A stretch of 64,000 nucleotides of DNA from Algoriphagus hitonicola (GCF_900113375.1 NZ_FOPC01000003.1:62001-126000); one strand, 5' to 3'. Shown: positions 50,652 to 60,767, counted from the stretch's first letter. Notes: a model not told the origin generated them from the letters alone. Numbers and translations: made by a program.

Positions 50652-50689
50652 AAAAGCCTAAGGAGTATTGTTTTCTCCTCAGGCCTTTT
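50652..50689. terminator. Terminator near the M28 peptidase gene
   Basis: AAAAGCCT and AGGAG pair with CTCCT and AGGCCTTTT across a nine-base loop (50652-50689). It lies 22 bases beyond the M28 gene on the minus strand; plus-strand use after the WYL gene is also possible. Confidence 0.78.
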
Positions 50690-50711
50690 CAATTTCTGAC
50701 GCTAGCGTTTA

Positions 50712-52814
50712 TTACATCCTCTCTACCAATCCATCAATTTTTGTGGCCAAATCCAAGATAGCAGCAGCGTATCGCTTATCCCATTCTTCCAGTTTCTCTG
50801 TCCGCTTAATCGCTACCTCATACTGAATTCCCGGTAAAATCCAGGAAGCATAGCCTGAAAAAGGATCGTTACAGACATACAAGGACTTATACCAGTCCCC
50901 GTAGTACATGCCTTGAGGATCGATCCAACTTTTCTCCAAGCCAATCAATCCTTGATTAATTGCTTTTAACTGATCCTCGCTTAGCGAACCTGAACTCAAT
51001 GCTTTTTCCAAGGATTCCTGATACGTTCGGGAGCTTATATCCAATTTGATCAAGGCTTCTTTCACCAGATAAAACTCAGTAAAATCGGGATTGATTCCTT
51101 TGACTTTTTCAGTAACATTTGCAAAGTGACCTTTCAAATCCTGCGCATAGCGAGGCACATCGTAAGGAATCACATCTCCATTGGCCAATCTCAGCGTCAC
51201 CAGACCAAAAAGCTGAGCCACGGCTCCACCCATTTTGAAGCTGGGATCTACGAATTTGCTGTAATAGTTAAAGTTGTCATAATTGGAATGATAGGCAGTC
51301 ACACCACCCGAACCTCCGCTTAAGCTGGGAATACCCACATGCATGTAAAAGGCAATATGATCCGATCCCCCACCTAAGTTCCCGATGCCAGGTTCAGCTT
51401 TTTCTCCTGCCCAAATTTCAAAAACAGTCTTTGCCGAATCCGGATACATGACTTCCTTAGAAGCATCGATAATCAATTTTTTTAAGGTTGGAGCAGCTGA
51501 TGCTCCAAAGTTTCTGCCCGAAACTCCCGCGTCAAAGTTCATATAAGTCACTGCCTTGGCACTCAATTCGTCTCGAAAATGCTCTACCCATTCGGTCGAA
51601 CCGATGACTCCCTGCTCTTCAGCATCCCAATGTCCAATCATAATTGACCGATCTGGACGGATTCCATTTTTTGCCATTTCTCCCAAAGCCTCAGCTAAAG
51701 TCAAAAGCATCGCCGTGCCCGAATTGGGATCCGTCGCCCCAAAGCTCCAAGCATCATAGTGTGAACCCAAAATAATCCACTCATCGGGGTATTTTGCCCC
51801 TTCAAAGGTTCCAATAATATTATTCGCCCGGATAAAATCAATCGGTTGATCAACCATCACCCGTACTTTCAAGTCTGGTCCACCTTCGATTTTGTAGTCT
51901 ATCGGTAGACCACCTTCCCAGTTTTCGGGAACTTCCTGACCTTGCATTCTGGATAGGATCTCCTCAGCGGCACCATAACCAATCGGGGTAACGGGAATTT
52001 TGTGAAAGGCTACATCCTTGGGATCCAAACGCTCCACCTGCTCATCTCCATCCAAAGGAAGCGCTGGTTCATAGGGAGTAAGTGGATCTCCGGTCCAGTC
52101 CAAAGTCAGCATAGATCCACGCTGAATGGTGGTCTCATTGTAGTAGGGCCCATCTGGATACACATCCCCACGGGTAAATCCATTGTCCTTGGGATCGGTA
52201 TAAACCACCAACCCGACTGCACCATATTGCTCGGCATATTTGGCTTTAAAACCCCGAAAGTTACCACCATATCGGGCGATGACCACTTTTCCTTTGAGAT
52301 CTACACCCATTTCTTCGAGCAACTGAAAATCCTCCCGTGTCCCGTAATTCACATAAACCACTTCGGCAGTCACATCATCACTTCCCGAAAAAGCATTGAA
52401 TCCCAAATACAATCTGTCATCTTTGGTAAATGGATCTTCATCCAGTTCTTTTTCCTGCTGTGAAAGGGTCATCTGAACTGGAGAGGTGATTTGCAACATG
52501 GATTTTCCAGGATGGTTGGGAAGGTAAACGTCGTAGGGATATACCTTGACTTTCATGCCTGCCTCTTCCATGATTTTTGACATGTATTGCTGTACCAATT
52601 CGTTTTCGGCTGTGCCGGCGATATGGGGATTTTTGGTCAGTTCCTGATGGTGAATCTTAAATCGATCGTAATTCACCGAGCGAAGAAACTCTGACTCCAA
52701 TTCATTTTGACCTGTTTGGTTTTGTTTAAAAAAACCGTCTTGTGCTAGGGTTTCGGTCAAAGAAAAAGCCGAAATTCCAAGCATAAGCGTTGCAACTTGG
52801 GTTGAAATCTTCAT
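50712..52814 (-). CDS. M28-family metallopeptidase (PSMA/GCPII-like)
   Basis: A 700-residue exported zinc peptidase. A signal peptide ends LAQDG. A PA insert domain is about 120-320. Zinc ligands are His352 and Asp362 (LGSHYDAWSFGATDPNSG), the catalytic Glu399 and ligand Glu400 (HWDAEEQG), Asp428 (MNFDAG) and a last His in YHSNYDNF. A C-terminal dimer domain follows. Length and order fit glutamate carboxypeptidase II-like enzymes. It is coupled by ATGA to the NlpC/P60 lipoprotein gene upstream. Confidence 0.93.
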   Translation of the reverse strand: MKISTQVATLMLGISAFSLTETLAQDGFFKQNQTGQNELESEFLRSVNYDRFKIHHQELTKNPHIAGTAENELVQQYMSKIMEEAGMKVKVYPYDVYLPNHPGKSMLQITSPVQMTLSQQEKELDEDPFTKDDRLYLGFNAFSGSDDVTAEVVYVNYGTREDFQLLEEMGVDLKGKVVIARYGGNFRGFKAKYAEQYGAVGLVVYTDPKDNGFTRGDVYPDGPYYNETTIQRGSMLTLDWTGDPLTPYEPALPLDGDEQVERLDPKDVAFHKIPVTPIGYGAAEEILSRMQGQEVPENWEGGLPIDYKIEGGPDLKVRVMVDQPIDFIRANNIIGTFEGAKYPDEWIILGSHYDAWSFGATDPNSGTAMLLTLAEALGEMAKNGIRPDRSIMIGHWDAEEQGVIGSTEWVEHFRDELSAKAVTYMNFDAGVSGRNFGASAAPTLKKLIIDASKEVMYPDSAKTVFEIWAGEKAEPGIGNLGGGSDHIAFYMHVGIPSLSGGSGGVTAYHSNYDNFNYYSKFVDPSFKMGGAVAQLFGLVTLRLANGDVIPYDVPRYAQDLKGHFANVTEKVKGINPDFTEFYLVKEALIKLDISSRTYQESLEKALSSGSLSEDQLKAINQGLIGLEKSWIDPQGMYYGDWYKSLYVCNDPFSGYASWILPGIQYEVAIKRTEKLEEWDKRYAAAILDLATKIDGLVERM

Positions 52815-53986
52815 AGTTTGTTGGGTTGAATTATTTCTGATACAGACAAAACTCCATCAGATTTTTGGTTGACAATTCGTTTGGTTCTTAAATAGCGATT
52901 GAGCTCGTATTCATCATAGTTTGGATTTTCTGGATCAAAACTGGAAATCCGAACCCGACCTCTGGAATGAATGAACTCGTTGTTTCCGATCCACATCCCT
53001 ACATGGACTACGCGCTCCTTACGGTCTGAAGTGGCTTTTTCTCCGAAAAACAACAAATCACCAACTTGCAGGTTTTCCCAGTTTTTGTCAGTATCCACTT
53101 CTTCGCCTTCATTGATTTGCTGAGAGGCGTCCCGGGGAATGACCTGTCCATTGAGGTAAAAAATAGTTTTAGTGAATCCACTGCAGTCCATTCCTTTGAT
53201 GGAAGTACCTCCCCAGAGATAGGGGACACCCAACATGGATTTGGCTGTCGTAATCAAATTGTCCATACTAGTTTCCCGACTGCTGATCCATTCTTCCCAT
53301 GGCATCATTTGCGAAGCTTCCACATATCCGCTGCGTCCATCCGGAAGCTGCACTTGTTTCCAATTTCCTTCCGTTCCCAAGCCCGTCAAAATATCTCCAG
53401 CCACCAGATCAGAAACCATTTCCTCTTCTTGGGGATTAGTCCAGACATGACCGGTCAGCGGTGTAAAAACGACCTTGTTCTGCGTATGCCAGTTTTCCAA
53501 TTCCTCCTCAGTCATCAACTGAATTCCAGCTTGATCCACCCAGGAAATATACTGATCGGGAGTCTGTACCAGATACCAACTGCCATTCCCTTTTAGCACA
53601 GTAAGCGGGGTTCCCATCAGGGCTTGAGTAGCCAATTCGGCTGAATGTTTGGGCTGACTTCGAATATTGGCTACGGAGATCGTCACCACTGCTTTGGTCT
53701 TGCCCTCCAAAGCCTTATCGGGAAGGCGGGTGACCGCATCGGTGTACTTAATCCCGTTTTGATCAAGTTGACCTGTCAACTCTTCCAAAGCAGCTAAGCG
53801 ATCAGTTTCCCCTTTGAGGGAATCATTTTCAAACGTCAAATTCCAGACAGCCACGCGCTTATCTGGAGCCACTTCGGCTTGAAATTCCATGATCATTTGA
53901 TTGACTTTTGAACTGGGATCCGGCGCAGAACAAGAAATGGCTCCAAGAACCAAAAGGCTATAAACTGCAAAAAGGTTTTTCTTCAT
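52811..53986 (-). CDS. SH3/NlpC-P60 lipoprotein (cell-wall peptidase)
   Basis: From ATG 53986 the product is 391 residues: lipoprotein signal (VLGAISCS), a short domain, two bacterial SH3 regions (about 105-160 and 175-230), and an NlpC/P60 domain (about 245-360) with catalytic Cys268 (MDCSGF) and His about 327 (HVGMWIG). It likely cleaves peptidoglycan stem peptides. The first ATG (54016) would put extra hydrophobic residues ahead of the signal. Confidence 0.92.
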   Translation of the reverse strand: MKKNLFAVYSLLVLGAISCSAPDPSSKVNQMIMEFQAEVAPDKRVAVWNLTFENDSLKGETDRLAALEELTGQLDQNGIKYTDAVTRLPDKALEGKTKAVVTISVANIRSQPKHSAELATQALMGTPLTVLKGNGSWYLVQTPDQYISWVDQAGIQLMTEEELENWHTQNKVVFTPLTGHVWTNPQEEEMVSDLVAGDILTGLGTEGNWKQVQLPDGRSGYVEASQMMPWEEWISSRETSMDNLITTAKSMLGVPYLWGGTSIKGMDCSGFTKTIFYLNGQVIPRDASQQINEGEEVDTDKNWENLQVGDLLFFGEKATSDRKERVVHVGMWIGNNEFIHSRGRVRISSFDPENPNYDEYELNRYLRTKRIVNQKSDGVLSVSEIIQPNKL

Positions 53987-54009
53987 GGGACTAAATATAA
54001 AGCAAAAGA

Positions 54010-54051
54010 AAACCACAAGAAACCCTTTGATTCAGGGAATTCTTGTGGTTT
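54010..54051 (-). terminator. Terminator after the amidohydrolase trio
   Basis: AAACCACAAGAA (54010-54021) pairs perfectly with TTCTTGTGGTTT (54040-54051). An inner CCCT...AGGG adds to the stem. It separates the amidohydrolases from the NlpC-M28 pair. Confidence 0.85.
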
Positions 54052-54072
54052 AAATTTAAAGGAGATTTAAAA

Positions 54073-55374
54073 TCAGTTTGCCTTCAGGTCCGGAGAACGC
54101 TCCAAAAACTCCTGATACAATCTGATATGTCTGTTAGATAGCGGAATACGATATCCATTGATAAACACGTGCATGATTTGAGCGCGCGTTTCAAAGGGAT
54201 CCTCGGTTGCCACGATCAAGTTGGCCATTTTTCCTTCTTCGATTGAGCCGAGTTGATCGGATACGCCTAGAATTTCTGCTGCATTAATGGTGACAGCTTT
54301 CCAAGCCTCTTCTTTACCCAATCCGTAGGCAGCTGCATACGCTGCGTGAAAAGGAAGGTTTCTGACATTTTCAGAATCATTCGTTCGGATAGCGACCTTC
54401 ACACCAGCTTTGGCCATTTTCCCGGCATTGGCATAAGGTGTGTCATAGCGATCAGACTGTCGGGTAGGTAAAGCCTGAATTGGACCGGTGATTACAGAGA
54501 TTCCTGCTTCAGCAATCTCTTCAGCCACTCTCCAGCCTTCGCTGACACCGCTAAAGAATACCTTCACATCCTTGTCTTCAATCCACTTAATGGCATTTTG
54601 GATATCCTTGGCTGCATTAACCTCAATCATCAATGGAAGTTCGCCTGAAATCACTTTGGCTAGCTGCTCCATTTCTGGGTAATACTCCAATTCTGCTCCT
54701 TTTTCACTGAGTTCGTGAAAGGTTTTTGCTTTCTGCCAAAGCTCATTGGCATCTTTAAGCGCTTTTTCAGTCTCCTTTTTGATCTCATCATCGGAACGAC
54801 GATCCCATCGACCCCTTCTTCCTGAGTTTGGAAAATTCATCACCACCGCTTTTGCGCCAGCATACATTTGATCTGGCGTGTAGCCTACAAGATTGATCAA
54901 AGCGGCAGTTCCAGGAAATAAGCCGCCCTGAGGCACGGACATTACTGTAGTCACTCCGGAAACACGGGTTACCGGAATAGCTTCAGCGTTTGGATTTACC
55001 GTAGTCAGTGCCTGCATATTGGGAGTGATGTTGCCAATTTCGGCGTAGTCCACGGTCTCGGCTACTGAGCCGACTTCTACCATGCCCAACGTAGTTCCAC
55101 CATCGATCATTCCTGGATAGATTACCATTCCGTTGCAATCGATCACCTCAGCTCCGTCTGCAGAGATTGATGTTCCCACTTGGAGAATTTTCCCGCCTTC
55201 GATTAAAACCGAGGCATTTTCTAATACACCATTGGTGATGGTATGTACAGTAGCATTTTGTAGTAAAAACTTCCCGCTACGAGGCTTTACAAATTCCCCG
55301 TCGATCTGAGCCATTGCAAAAATCGGCATCATGGCCATCAGGAAGATGAGAAAGGTTTGATTTAATCTTTTCAT
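54073..55374 (-). CDS. Amidohydrolase-fold pseudoenzyme, exported
   Basis: A 433-residue protein with a signal peptide (ending MAMAQID). It has the amidohydrolase frame (ATVHTITNGVLENASVLIEG; GSIEEGKMANLIV) but at the HxH place reads YPGMIDGGTTLG (residues 87-97), so both histidines are replaced. The later metal ligands are also lost (MIEVNAAKD, FFSGVSEG). It is downstream of the intact homologue in one operon and may be a structural partner of it. A different chemistry without metal is possible but not supported. Confidence 0.85.
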   Translation of the reverse strand: MKRLNQTFLIFLMAMMPIFAMAQIDGEFVKPRSGKFLLQNATVHTITNGVLENASVLIEGGKILQVGTSISADGAEVIDCNGMVIYPGMIDGGTTLGMVEVGSVAETVDYAEIGNITPNMQALTTVNPNAEAIPVTRVSGVTTVMSVPQGGLFPGTAALINLVGYTPDQMYAGAKAVVMNFPNSGRRGRWDRRSDDEIKKETEKALKDANELWQKAKTFHELSEKGAELEYYPEMEQLAKVISGELPLMIEVNAAKDIQNAIKWIEDKDVKVFFSGVSEGWRVAEEIAEAGISVITGPIQALPTRQSDRYDTPYANAGKMAKAGVKVAIRTNDSENVRNLPFHAAYAAAYGLGKEEAWKAVTINAAEILGVSDQLGSIEEGKMANLIVATEDPFETRAQIMHVFINGYRIPLSNRHIRLYQEFLERSPDLKAN

Positions 55375-55395
55375 GTCTTCGTTGTTTCGGGGTGA

Positions 55396-56778
55396 TTATT
55401 TTTCAGTATTGAATAGGGCATTGGCCGTCTCAAAGAGATGCTCGGTATCCTGCATGCAGCGATGATCCTCATGGCCCAAATAAATTGGTTCAACCGTTTC
55501 AGTGGCACTGATTCGCTGACGCTGATCATCGGGATCTTCTTTGATGTCGAAATACTTCACACCATCGACAAAAGTCATCTGAGGTACAGCATAAGTGGAC
55601 AAAGGATGTCCTTCGAAAATCGCGATATCCGCATGCTTGCCTTCCTCTAGTGAACCCACTTTGTCATCAATCCCGAGTTGCTTCGCAGGATTGATTGTGA
55701 TCATTGCCAGAGCTTCATCATCCGTCAAACCACCATAGCGCTGAGTCTTGCCAGCCTCATGGTACAAGTGACGGATCAGTTCCGCCGAATCAGAGTTGAT
55801 TGAGGTCAAGGCTCCGTTTTTCTGTAGAATGGCCGCATTGAAAGCCGTGGAATAATAGACCTCAAATTTATAAGCCCACCAGTCCGCAAAAACTGAGGCA
55901 CCCATAGTGTATTCGGCAATCTCCGGTGCTACTTTGAATCCTTCATTGGTATGCTGGAAAACCAGTTTTGTGATCCCAAAATCCCGGGCAACATTGATCA
56001 GCATGTAGATTTCATCTGCGCGATAAGAATGGCAGTGGATGATGATCTTTCCATCCAAAATATCCACCAAGGTCTGAAGACGCTCATTGTACTTTGGTGC
56101 TACTGCGGTGCTTCCTCTTTCGTCTTTGGAAGATTCGTAGGTTTCCCAAGCTTTTTTATACTGCAAAGCTTCGCTAAATCCATTTCTCAAAATTGCCTCA
56201 ACACCCATTCTACTACGGGGCTGAATGCCATTGCCACGACCGTGAACCCGAGTAGGATTTTCGCCTAAGGCAAATTTGATCGTCCGTGGAGCATCTTGCA
56301 TAATGATGTCTGCAGGATCTGTAGATCCCCATCGATGTTTTAGCGTGGCATTTTGTCCGCCGATCACATTGGCAGAGCCATGCATGGCGTGAGAGATCGT
56401 CACTCCACCAGCCAAAGCTCTGTAAATTCCAATTTCATAAGGATTGACCACATCTTTCATGCGGACCTCTGCCACAATCGGATTGGTAGCCTCATTGACC
56501 ACATCCAATGCAACATGAGAGTGTGCGTCGATAATACCTGGCATGACATATTTACCCGTAGCGTCGATCGTTTCTACGCCATTTGGTGCAGAAATATCCT
56601 GTGCGATTCTTTTGATCACGCCGTCCTCAACGAGCACGTCCGTATTTTCTAATGTTCCATTTGTTACCGTAAGTACGGTAGCATTTTTGATTAAGACACT
56701 GCCCTTCGGAGTTTGAGCAAAGGCAAACTGCATGCTTAGCCCCAAAAGCGCGGTCAGAAAGTAATTTAATTTATTCAT
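55396..56778 (-). CDS. Exported amidohydrolase with intact metal site
   Basis: A 460-residue protein with a signal peptide (FAFAQTP). The full metal set is visible: HxH at His86 and His88 (MPGIIDAHSHVAL), a candidate carboxylated Lys (TIKFALGENP, about residue 168), His248 and His250 (IIIHCHSYRAD), His276 (FQHTNEG) and Asp near 340 (INSDSAE). It resembles imidazolonepropionase or prolidase-type enzymes; the substrate is unknown. It is the catalytic member of the three-gene set. Confidence 0.92.
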   Translation of the reverse strand: MNKLNYFLTALLGLSMQFAFAQTPKGSVLIKNATVLTVTNGTLENTDVLVEDGVIKRIAQDISAPNGVETIDATGKYVMPGIIDAHSHVALDVVNEATNPIVAEVRMKDVVNPYEIGIYRALAGGVTISHAMHGSANVIGGQNATLKHRWGSTDPADIIMQDAPRTIKFALGENPTRVHGRGNGIQPRSRMGVEAILRNGFSEALQYKKAWETYESSKDERGSTAVAPKYNERLQTLVDILDGKIIIHCHSYRADEIYMLINVARDFGITKLVFQHTNEGFKVAPEIAEYTMGASVFADWWAYKFEVYYSTAFNAAILQKNGALTSINSDSAELIRHLYHEAGKTQRYGGLTDDEALAMITINPAKQLGIDDKVGSLEEGKHADIAIFEGHPLSTYAVPQMTFVDGVKYFDIKEDPDDQRQRISATETVEPIYLGHEDHRCMQDTEHLFETANALFNTEK

Positions 56779-56782
56779 AGCT

Positions 56783-58471
56783 TTACTTTTTTGCGATTAG
56801 GGAAGGGGTTCGGTTTGCGGTAATCGAATAGGAACCAAAATCGGTAATGGTCATATTTCCGCTCATTGTATCACCATTGATTTCCCCGGAAACCTTGACA
56901 TCTAGGGACATTCCGCCGGCATTGACTCCAAAGCTAAAGCTTAAGTTGCTTCCAGAAACTTCGATTTCCTTTAATGGAGAGGAGGTTTCACCGCCACCTT
57001 GCGGATCATCGTAGGTGATTTCTCCGGATAAATCGCTGTCGCTTTTTTCGATGGTGAAATTACCACCTGAACTTCCCGCTGGTGTTTCTGAGGTATAGGT
57101 CCAATTTCCCGAAGGATCAACAGCTTTTCCGTCATCTTTCCCGTTTTTCTTTTTGGAAATCTCATAGTCGAAAATCTTCCCATCGACCACCACGTGTTTG
57201 ATTTGTGAATCTTCTTCGAAAATAGGCCCTGTAGTGATGACCATATTGGCCATTTTGCCATTGTCCAAAGTTCCTGCGATTCGTTCGATTCCGAGAATCG
57301 ATGCAGCATTGCTGGTCAAGGCAGCGATGGCTCCTTCTTTGGAAAGACCAGCTTCCATCATTTTGGTGATGGCCTTTGAAATATCTGATGCCTGGGCTCC
57401 GACGGTGGTAAAAGCGAATGGTACGCCTGCCTTTTCTAGTTTGCCCGCCTGCGAGATAGCTAGATCATAGGCTTCTTTTACCTTTTCATATTGTGCTTTG
57501 ACATCCTCATTGACATCTTCTTTTTGTGCTTTGATCGCTTTGTCGTCTGGAATTTCAAGTTTGATCAGCACTTTGGTCCCTGATGATTTGATCAAATCAA
57601 TCACAGCGTCGTATTCCTCCAAACCAGTGAGTACAAGATTAAATCCAAGCTCCTCCTGTAAAGAAATTGCTCTTCGAACTTCCAGATCATTGCCTACTGT
57701 AAATACTACCGGAACCTGTCCATCGACTACATCAGACATGCCCATGTAAGTAGGCGTCATTTCAGGTCGGCTGATCCCTGTGGAGCTAGTGAATTTTGCG
57801 ATTCGCTCTTGGGTCAATTCGGTGTTTTTATAGACATCACGAAATTTGGCCATAACACCCACTGCAGTTCCTGGATACATGCCTCTTGAGCCTTGTAAGC
57901 TGGCCGCCAAACCACTATTTTCTTTCACCAGATTGGTGGAGCTTTCATCTCCCAAAACCACAATAGCGGATTTTCCGGCAATCATCCCGCCGTCAGGCAA
58001 GATTTGCGCAAGGGTAAACCCTGCTTTTCGGAGATCATCTACCTGACTGGATTTGATCGAAAACTGGTCCAGGGCATTACGCCATGGGGTGATTCCTGCG
58101 ATCTCATCCGGTGGGTTTGAGGATACAAAATTATCCGGGCGCTTAGGGTCTTCGGGGCGGGTGATTCCCGCACGGCTGGCCCCATCGATAAATCCCGGAT
58201 AGATAAACAAAGAGTCACCTTTGATTTCTTGAGCTTCGGCAGGCAATGAGATATTGCTGCCTATCGCTTTGATGACTCCATCTTTGATCAGTACAGTTGC
58301 CTTGCTTCCCGAACTGGAGGCATTCGCAAATACGGTTGCATTGGTAATGGCGTAGGTGGAAGTAACTTGCTTCTTTCCGGTTGGGTCACTTTGGCCGTAG
58401 GCCTGATCCCATCCCAAAACTCCAGCTAACATCATCCCCAAGACACTTGCTTTTAAAAGTGTTCTTTTCAT
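56783..58471 (-). CDS. Amidohydrolase-fold pseudoenzyme with C-terminal beta domain
   Basis: A 562-residue exported protein (signal about 1-26). Amidohydrolase landmarks are present (NATVFANASS; YPGFIDGASRAGITRPED; GTLDNGKMANMVIT), but the HxH is replaced by Ala-Ser-Arg (IDGASRAG), and the middle His ligands are missing. A C-terminal domain of about 110 residues (GNWTYTSETPAGSSGGNFTI...) looks like a beta sandwich or lipocalin-like fold. It is the first gene of the trio, five bases upstream of the intact enzyme. Confidence 0.86.
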   Translation of the reverse strand: MKRTLLKASVLGMMLAGVLGWDQAYGQSDPTGKKQVTSTYAITNATVFANASSSGSKATVLIKDGVIKAIGSNISLPAEAQEIKGDSLFIYPGFIDGASRAGITRPEDPKRPDNFVSSNPPDEIAGITPWRNALDQFSIKSSQVDDLRKAGFTLAQILPDGGMIAGKSAIVVLGDESSTNLVKENSGLAASLQGSRGMYPGTAVGVMAKFRDVYKNTELTQERIAKFTSSTGISRPEMTPTYMGMSDVVDGQVPVVFTVGNDLEVRRAISLQEELGFNLVLTGLEEYDAVIDLIKSSGTKVLIKLEIPDDKAIKAQKEDVNEDVKAQYEKVKEAYDLAISQAGKLEKAGVPFAFTTVGAQASDISKAITKMMEAGLSKEGAIAALTSNAASILGIERIAGTLDNGKMANMVITTGPIFEEDSQIKHVVVDGKIFDYEISKKKNGKDDGKAVDPSGNWTYTSETPAGSSGGNFTIEKSDSDLSGEITYDDPQGGGETSSPLKEIEVSGSNLSFSFGVNAGGMSLDVKVSGEINGDTMSGNMTITDFGSYSITANRTPSLIAKK

Positions 58472-58845
58472 GTGTTGATAATTGTTTTAATGGTCCTCTC
58501 GAATCAAATCGAGAAAATCTAACCTAATCAATTGCCACCTTGCATCAGGAGGCATTTATAGAGTAGATTTCATTTAATTTGATGGTTTTTCATTTTGAAG
58601 CAAGCTAATAAAAGCTGTTACAGAATCCAGTAAGTTTTATTTGGTTCAATTTTATTTTTGATCAATGGCAGATTAGCCAAGTCGAAACCATTTTTTTTCG
58701 ATTTAAAAGCCTTTTCTTGAAAATGTCCCTACGTTGAATGGTTTTCTACTTTGCAGAAAATTAGTATTGCAATTATATTTAGTATAAAAATACTGCATGG
58801 TAATCATTTCAAAAATGTTATTATTGTGTTCAATCACCCCCTAAG
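58472..58845. other. Divergent promoter interval, about 374 bases
   Basis: No gene. It separates the amidohydrolase operon (minus) and the receiver-led operon (plus). TATTTTTG at about 58650-58657 fits the -7 pattern on the plus strand, but it is about 190 bases from the ATG and I see no matching -33. The interval is A/T-rich. Confidence 0.5.
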
Positions 58846-59205
58846 ATGAAAAAAATCCTAATTATTGAGGATGACTTGTTGATATCTAGTCTAGTCCAAT
58901 TCCGTCTAAAAAAGGACGGCTATGAGACTTTGATTTTAAAAGATGGAAATGAAGGGATCAAAGCGATCGATGAGGAGAATCCCGATCTGATCATTACGGA
59001 TGTGATGATGCCTTTCAGAAGTGGAATAGAAATCATTCATCATGCACGAAAGGAAAAACCTGACGTTCCGATCATCGTTTTGAGTTCACTTGGCGAAGAA
59101 GAAGAAGTGGTCTTGGAAGCATTTAATCTCGGGGTGTCGGATTTTATACCCAAGCCGTTTAATCCAAATGAATTGGCAATCCGTGTAAAACGTGCCTTAC
59201 GATGA
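58846..59205 (+). CDS. Single-domain response regulator heading the export operon
   Basis: A 119-residue receiver: acidic pair at Glu8-Asp10 (IIEDDLL), phospho-Asp52 (LIITDVMMP), Ser in VLSSL, and Lys in IPKPFNP. No output domain. Its stop overlaps the next start (ATGA). The tie to the membrane HEAT protein and the GT2 enzyme suggests control at the protein level. The matching kinase is not in this window. Confidence 0.92.
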   Translation: MKKILIIEDDLLISSLVQFRLKKDGYETLILKDGNEGIKAIDEENPDLIITDVMMPFRSGIEIIHHARKEKPDVPIIVLSSLGEEEEVVLEAFNLGVSDFIPKPFNPNELAIRVKRALR

Positions 59206-60767
59206 ATGGGATGAAAAAAACCAAAGTGCTTTTCCCTTTGCTTTTTTTATTTTTTACTGCTCAAGGGCAGGAAATAGATAGCTTATTTAGCGATTCTCTT
59301 CAGCTTCAACAGGAGCTAATCCGACAAGAAAACATTTCCAATCTTTCCTATCAATTTAGACTTATGGAGGAGCCTTCCTCGGAATTGGACTCCCTTTTTG
59401 ATTTTGAGGAAACAGATTCCGGCTGGGTAAGTCCTAAGGAAACGGACTGGGCAAAACTGGATAGTCTTCATGGAGTGTTTGTGGGATATAATCCAAGCTT
59501 GGAATATGTGATTTATGAAGATATTGCCGATCAAGGCGGGCTTGAGAATTACCTCCAAACCCTCATTCGAACGGGCGATTTTGTACCCGGTTTTGATCCT
59601 AATTCCAATAAAATAGATTTGGTCCTGGAGGCTTCCAAGGATGTTTTTCGACCCCTTCACGAATATAAGCTCAGGATATTGGCGGATTATAAATTGTTTT
59701 GGGTGACGATAATTGTGCTTTTTTTCTTGATCACCGCAGCCTTGATGATTACCTCCATGTTGATTTTCAAATCTCAACGAAATAAGCGGGAAAATCTTAA
59801 AAAAGAATACGATGAACTGATCATCGGACCGTTGACTTCCTTGCTTTTTGAAAAAGATCTGGAGGAAATCAAACAGATCTCGAAGTTGGATTTGGTGGAG
59901 ATTTTTCCTGAGAAGCTATTTGACAAACCACTTTTCAAACAAGTCATGATCGAGCGGATCATCGGACTTAATAAGAAAATGAAGGGGGAGTTTAAAGACA
60001 AACTCAAAGCCTTTTATAAAGCTACAGGTCTGATGGATATCACCCGCAGAAATCTCAAAAGCAAACGGTGGGATATTATTACGACGGGTTTGGTTCAGGT
60101 GAATGAAATGGACCTTTCAGAGCTTCTGCAAGAGGTTAAAAAACACACCAACTCATCCAATTTCCACGTTCGCTCCCAATCTGGGGCTACCTTGTTGAAT
60201 GTATCATCTACGGTAAATTTGGATTTTTTGAGGGACCAGAAATATCCCTTGTCCGAATGGCAGCAGATGAATTATCTGAGAATCATCAAGTTTGTCCACA
60301 ATACAAAATCTTTGGAACTGGATAAGCTGTTTCGGTCCGAAAATCCAAGCGTGAGACTATTTGGAATCAAACTGGTCAGAATGCTCGGACGTTTGGATCT
60401 GTTGACTGGCCTAAAAGAGCTGTCTACAAAAGCCTCCGACGAAGAAAAAATCGAGCTCCTAAAGACCTATGAAACGATCGGTGCGCATATGGAGGTGGAT
60501 TTTATCAATTCTTGCATTCAGTCTGAAAATCAGGAGTTGCAATTGGAAGCGGTGAAAGTGGCGGGCCAGTTAGGAGACGAAAAATCCCTTCAATTGATTA
60601 TTGGGCTATTTGCGCATAATCCTGATTTTGAACTCAAAAAATCCCTTATGCGAAGTATGTATTTACTGAATCCAGAAACCTTTGAGCGATATACCAAAGA
60701 TCAGTTTTCAGAGGAAATTGTTCGGATCCGAGCCCATATCCTAGATCCCCTGCTGACACATGTATAA
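59202..60767 (+). CDS. HEAT-repeat-like membrane protein
   Basis: A 521-residue protein: signal peptide (1-22, ending AQGQ), periplasmic part (about 25-162), one membrane helix (about 165-189), and a cytosolic helical part (190-521). The last 250 residues have repeated paired helices, such as QVNEMDLSELLQEVKK, RLFGIKLVRMLG and QLEAVKVAGQLG, like HEAT/ARM repeats. It could scaffold the receiver and the glycosyltransferase. The role is inferred. It overlaps the GT2 gene by eight bases. Confidence 0.8.
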   Translation: MNGMKKTKVLFPLLFLFFTAQGQEIDSLFSDSLQLQQELIRQENISNLSYQFRLMEEPSSELDSLFDFEETDSGWVSPKETDWAKLDSLHGVFVGYNPSLEYVIYEDIADQGGLENYLQTLIRTGDFVPGFDPNSNKIDLVLEASKDVFRPLHEYKLRILADYKLFWVTIIVLFFLITAALMITSMLIFKSQRNKRENLKKEYDELIIGPLTSLLFEKDLEEIKQISKLDLVEIFPEKLFDKPLFKQVMIERIIGLNKKMKGEFKDKLKAFYKATGLMDITRRNLKSKRWDIITTGLVQVNEMDLSELLQEVKKHTNSSNFHVRSQSGATLLNVSSTVNLDFLRDQKYPLSEWQQMNYLRIIKFVHNTKSLELDKLFRSENPSVRLFGIKLVRMLGRLDLLTGLKELSTKASDEEKIELLKTYETIGAHMEVDFINSCIQSENQELQLEAVKVAGQLGDEKSLQLIIGLFAHNPDFELKKSLMRSMYLLNPETFERYTKDQFSEEIVRIRAHILDPLLTHV

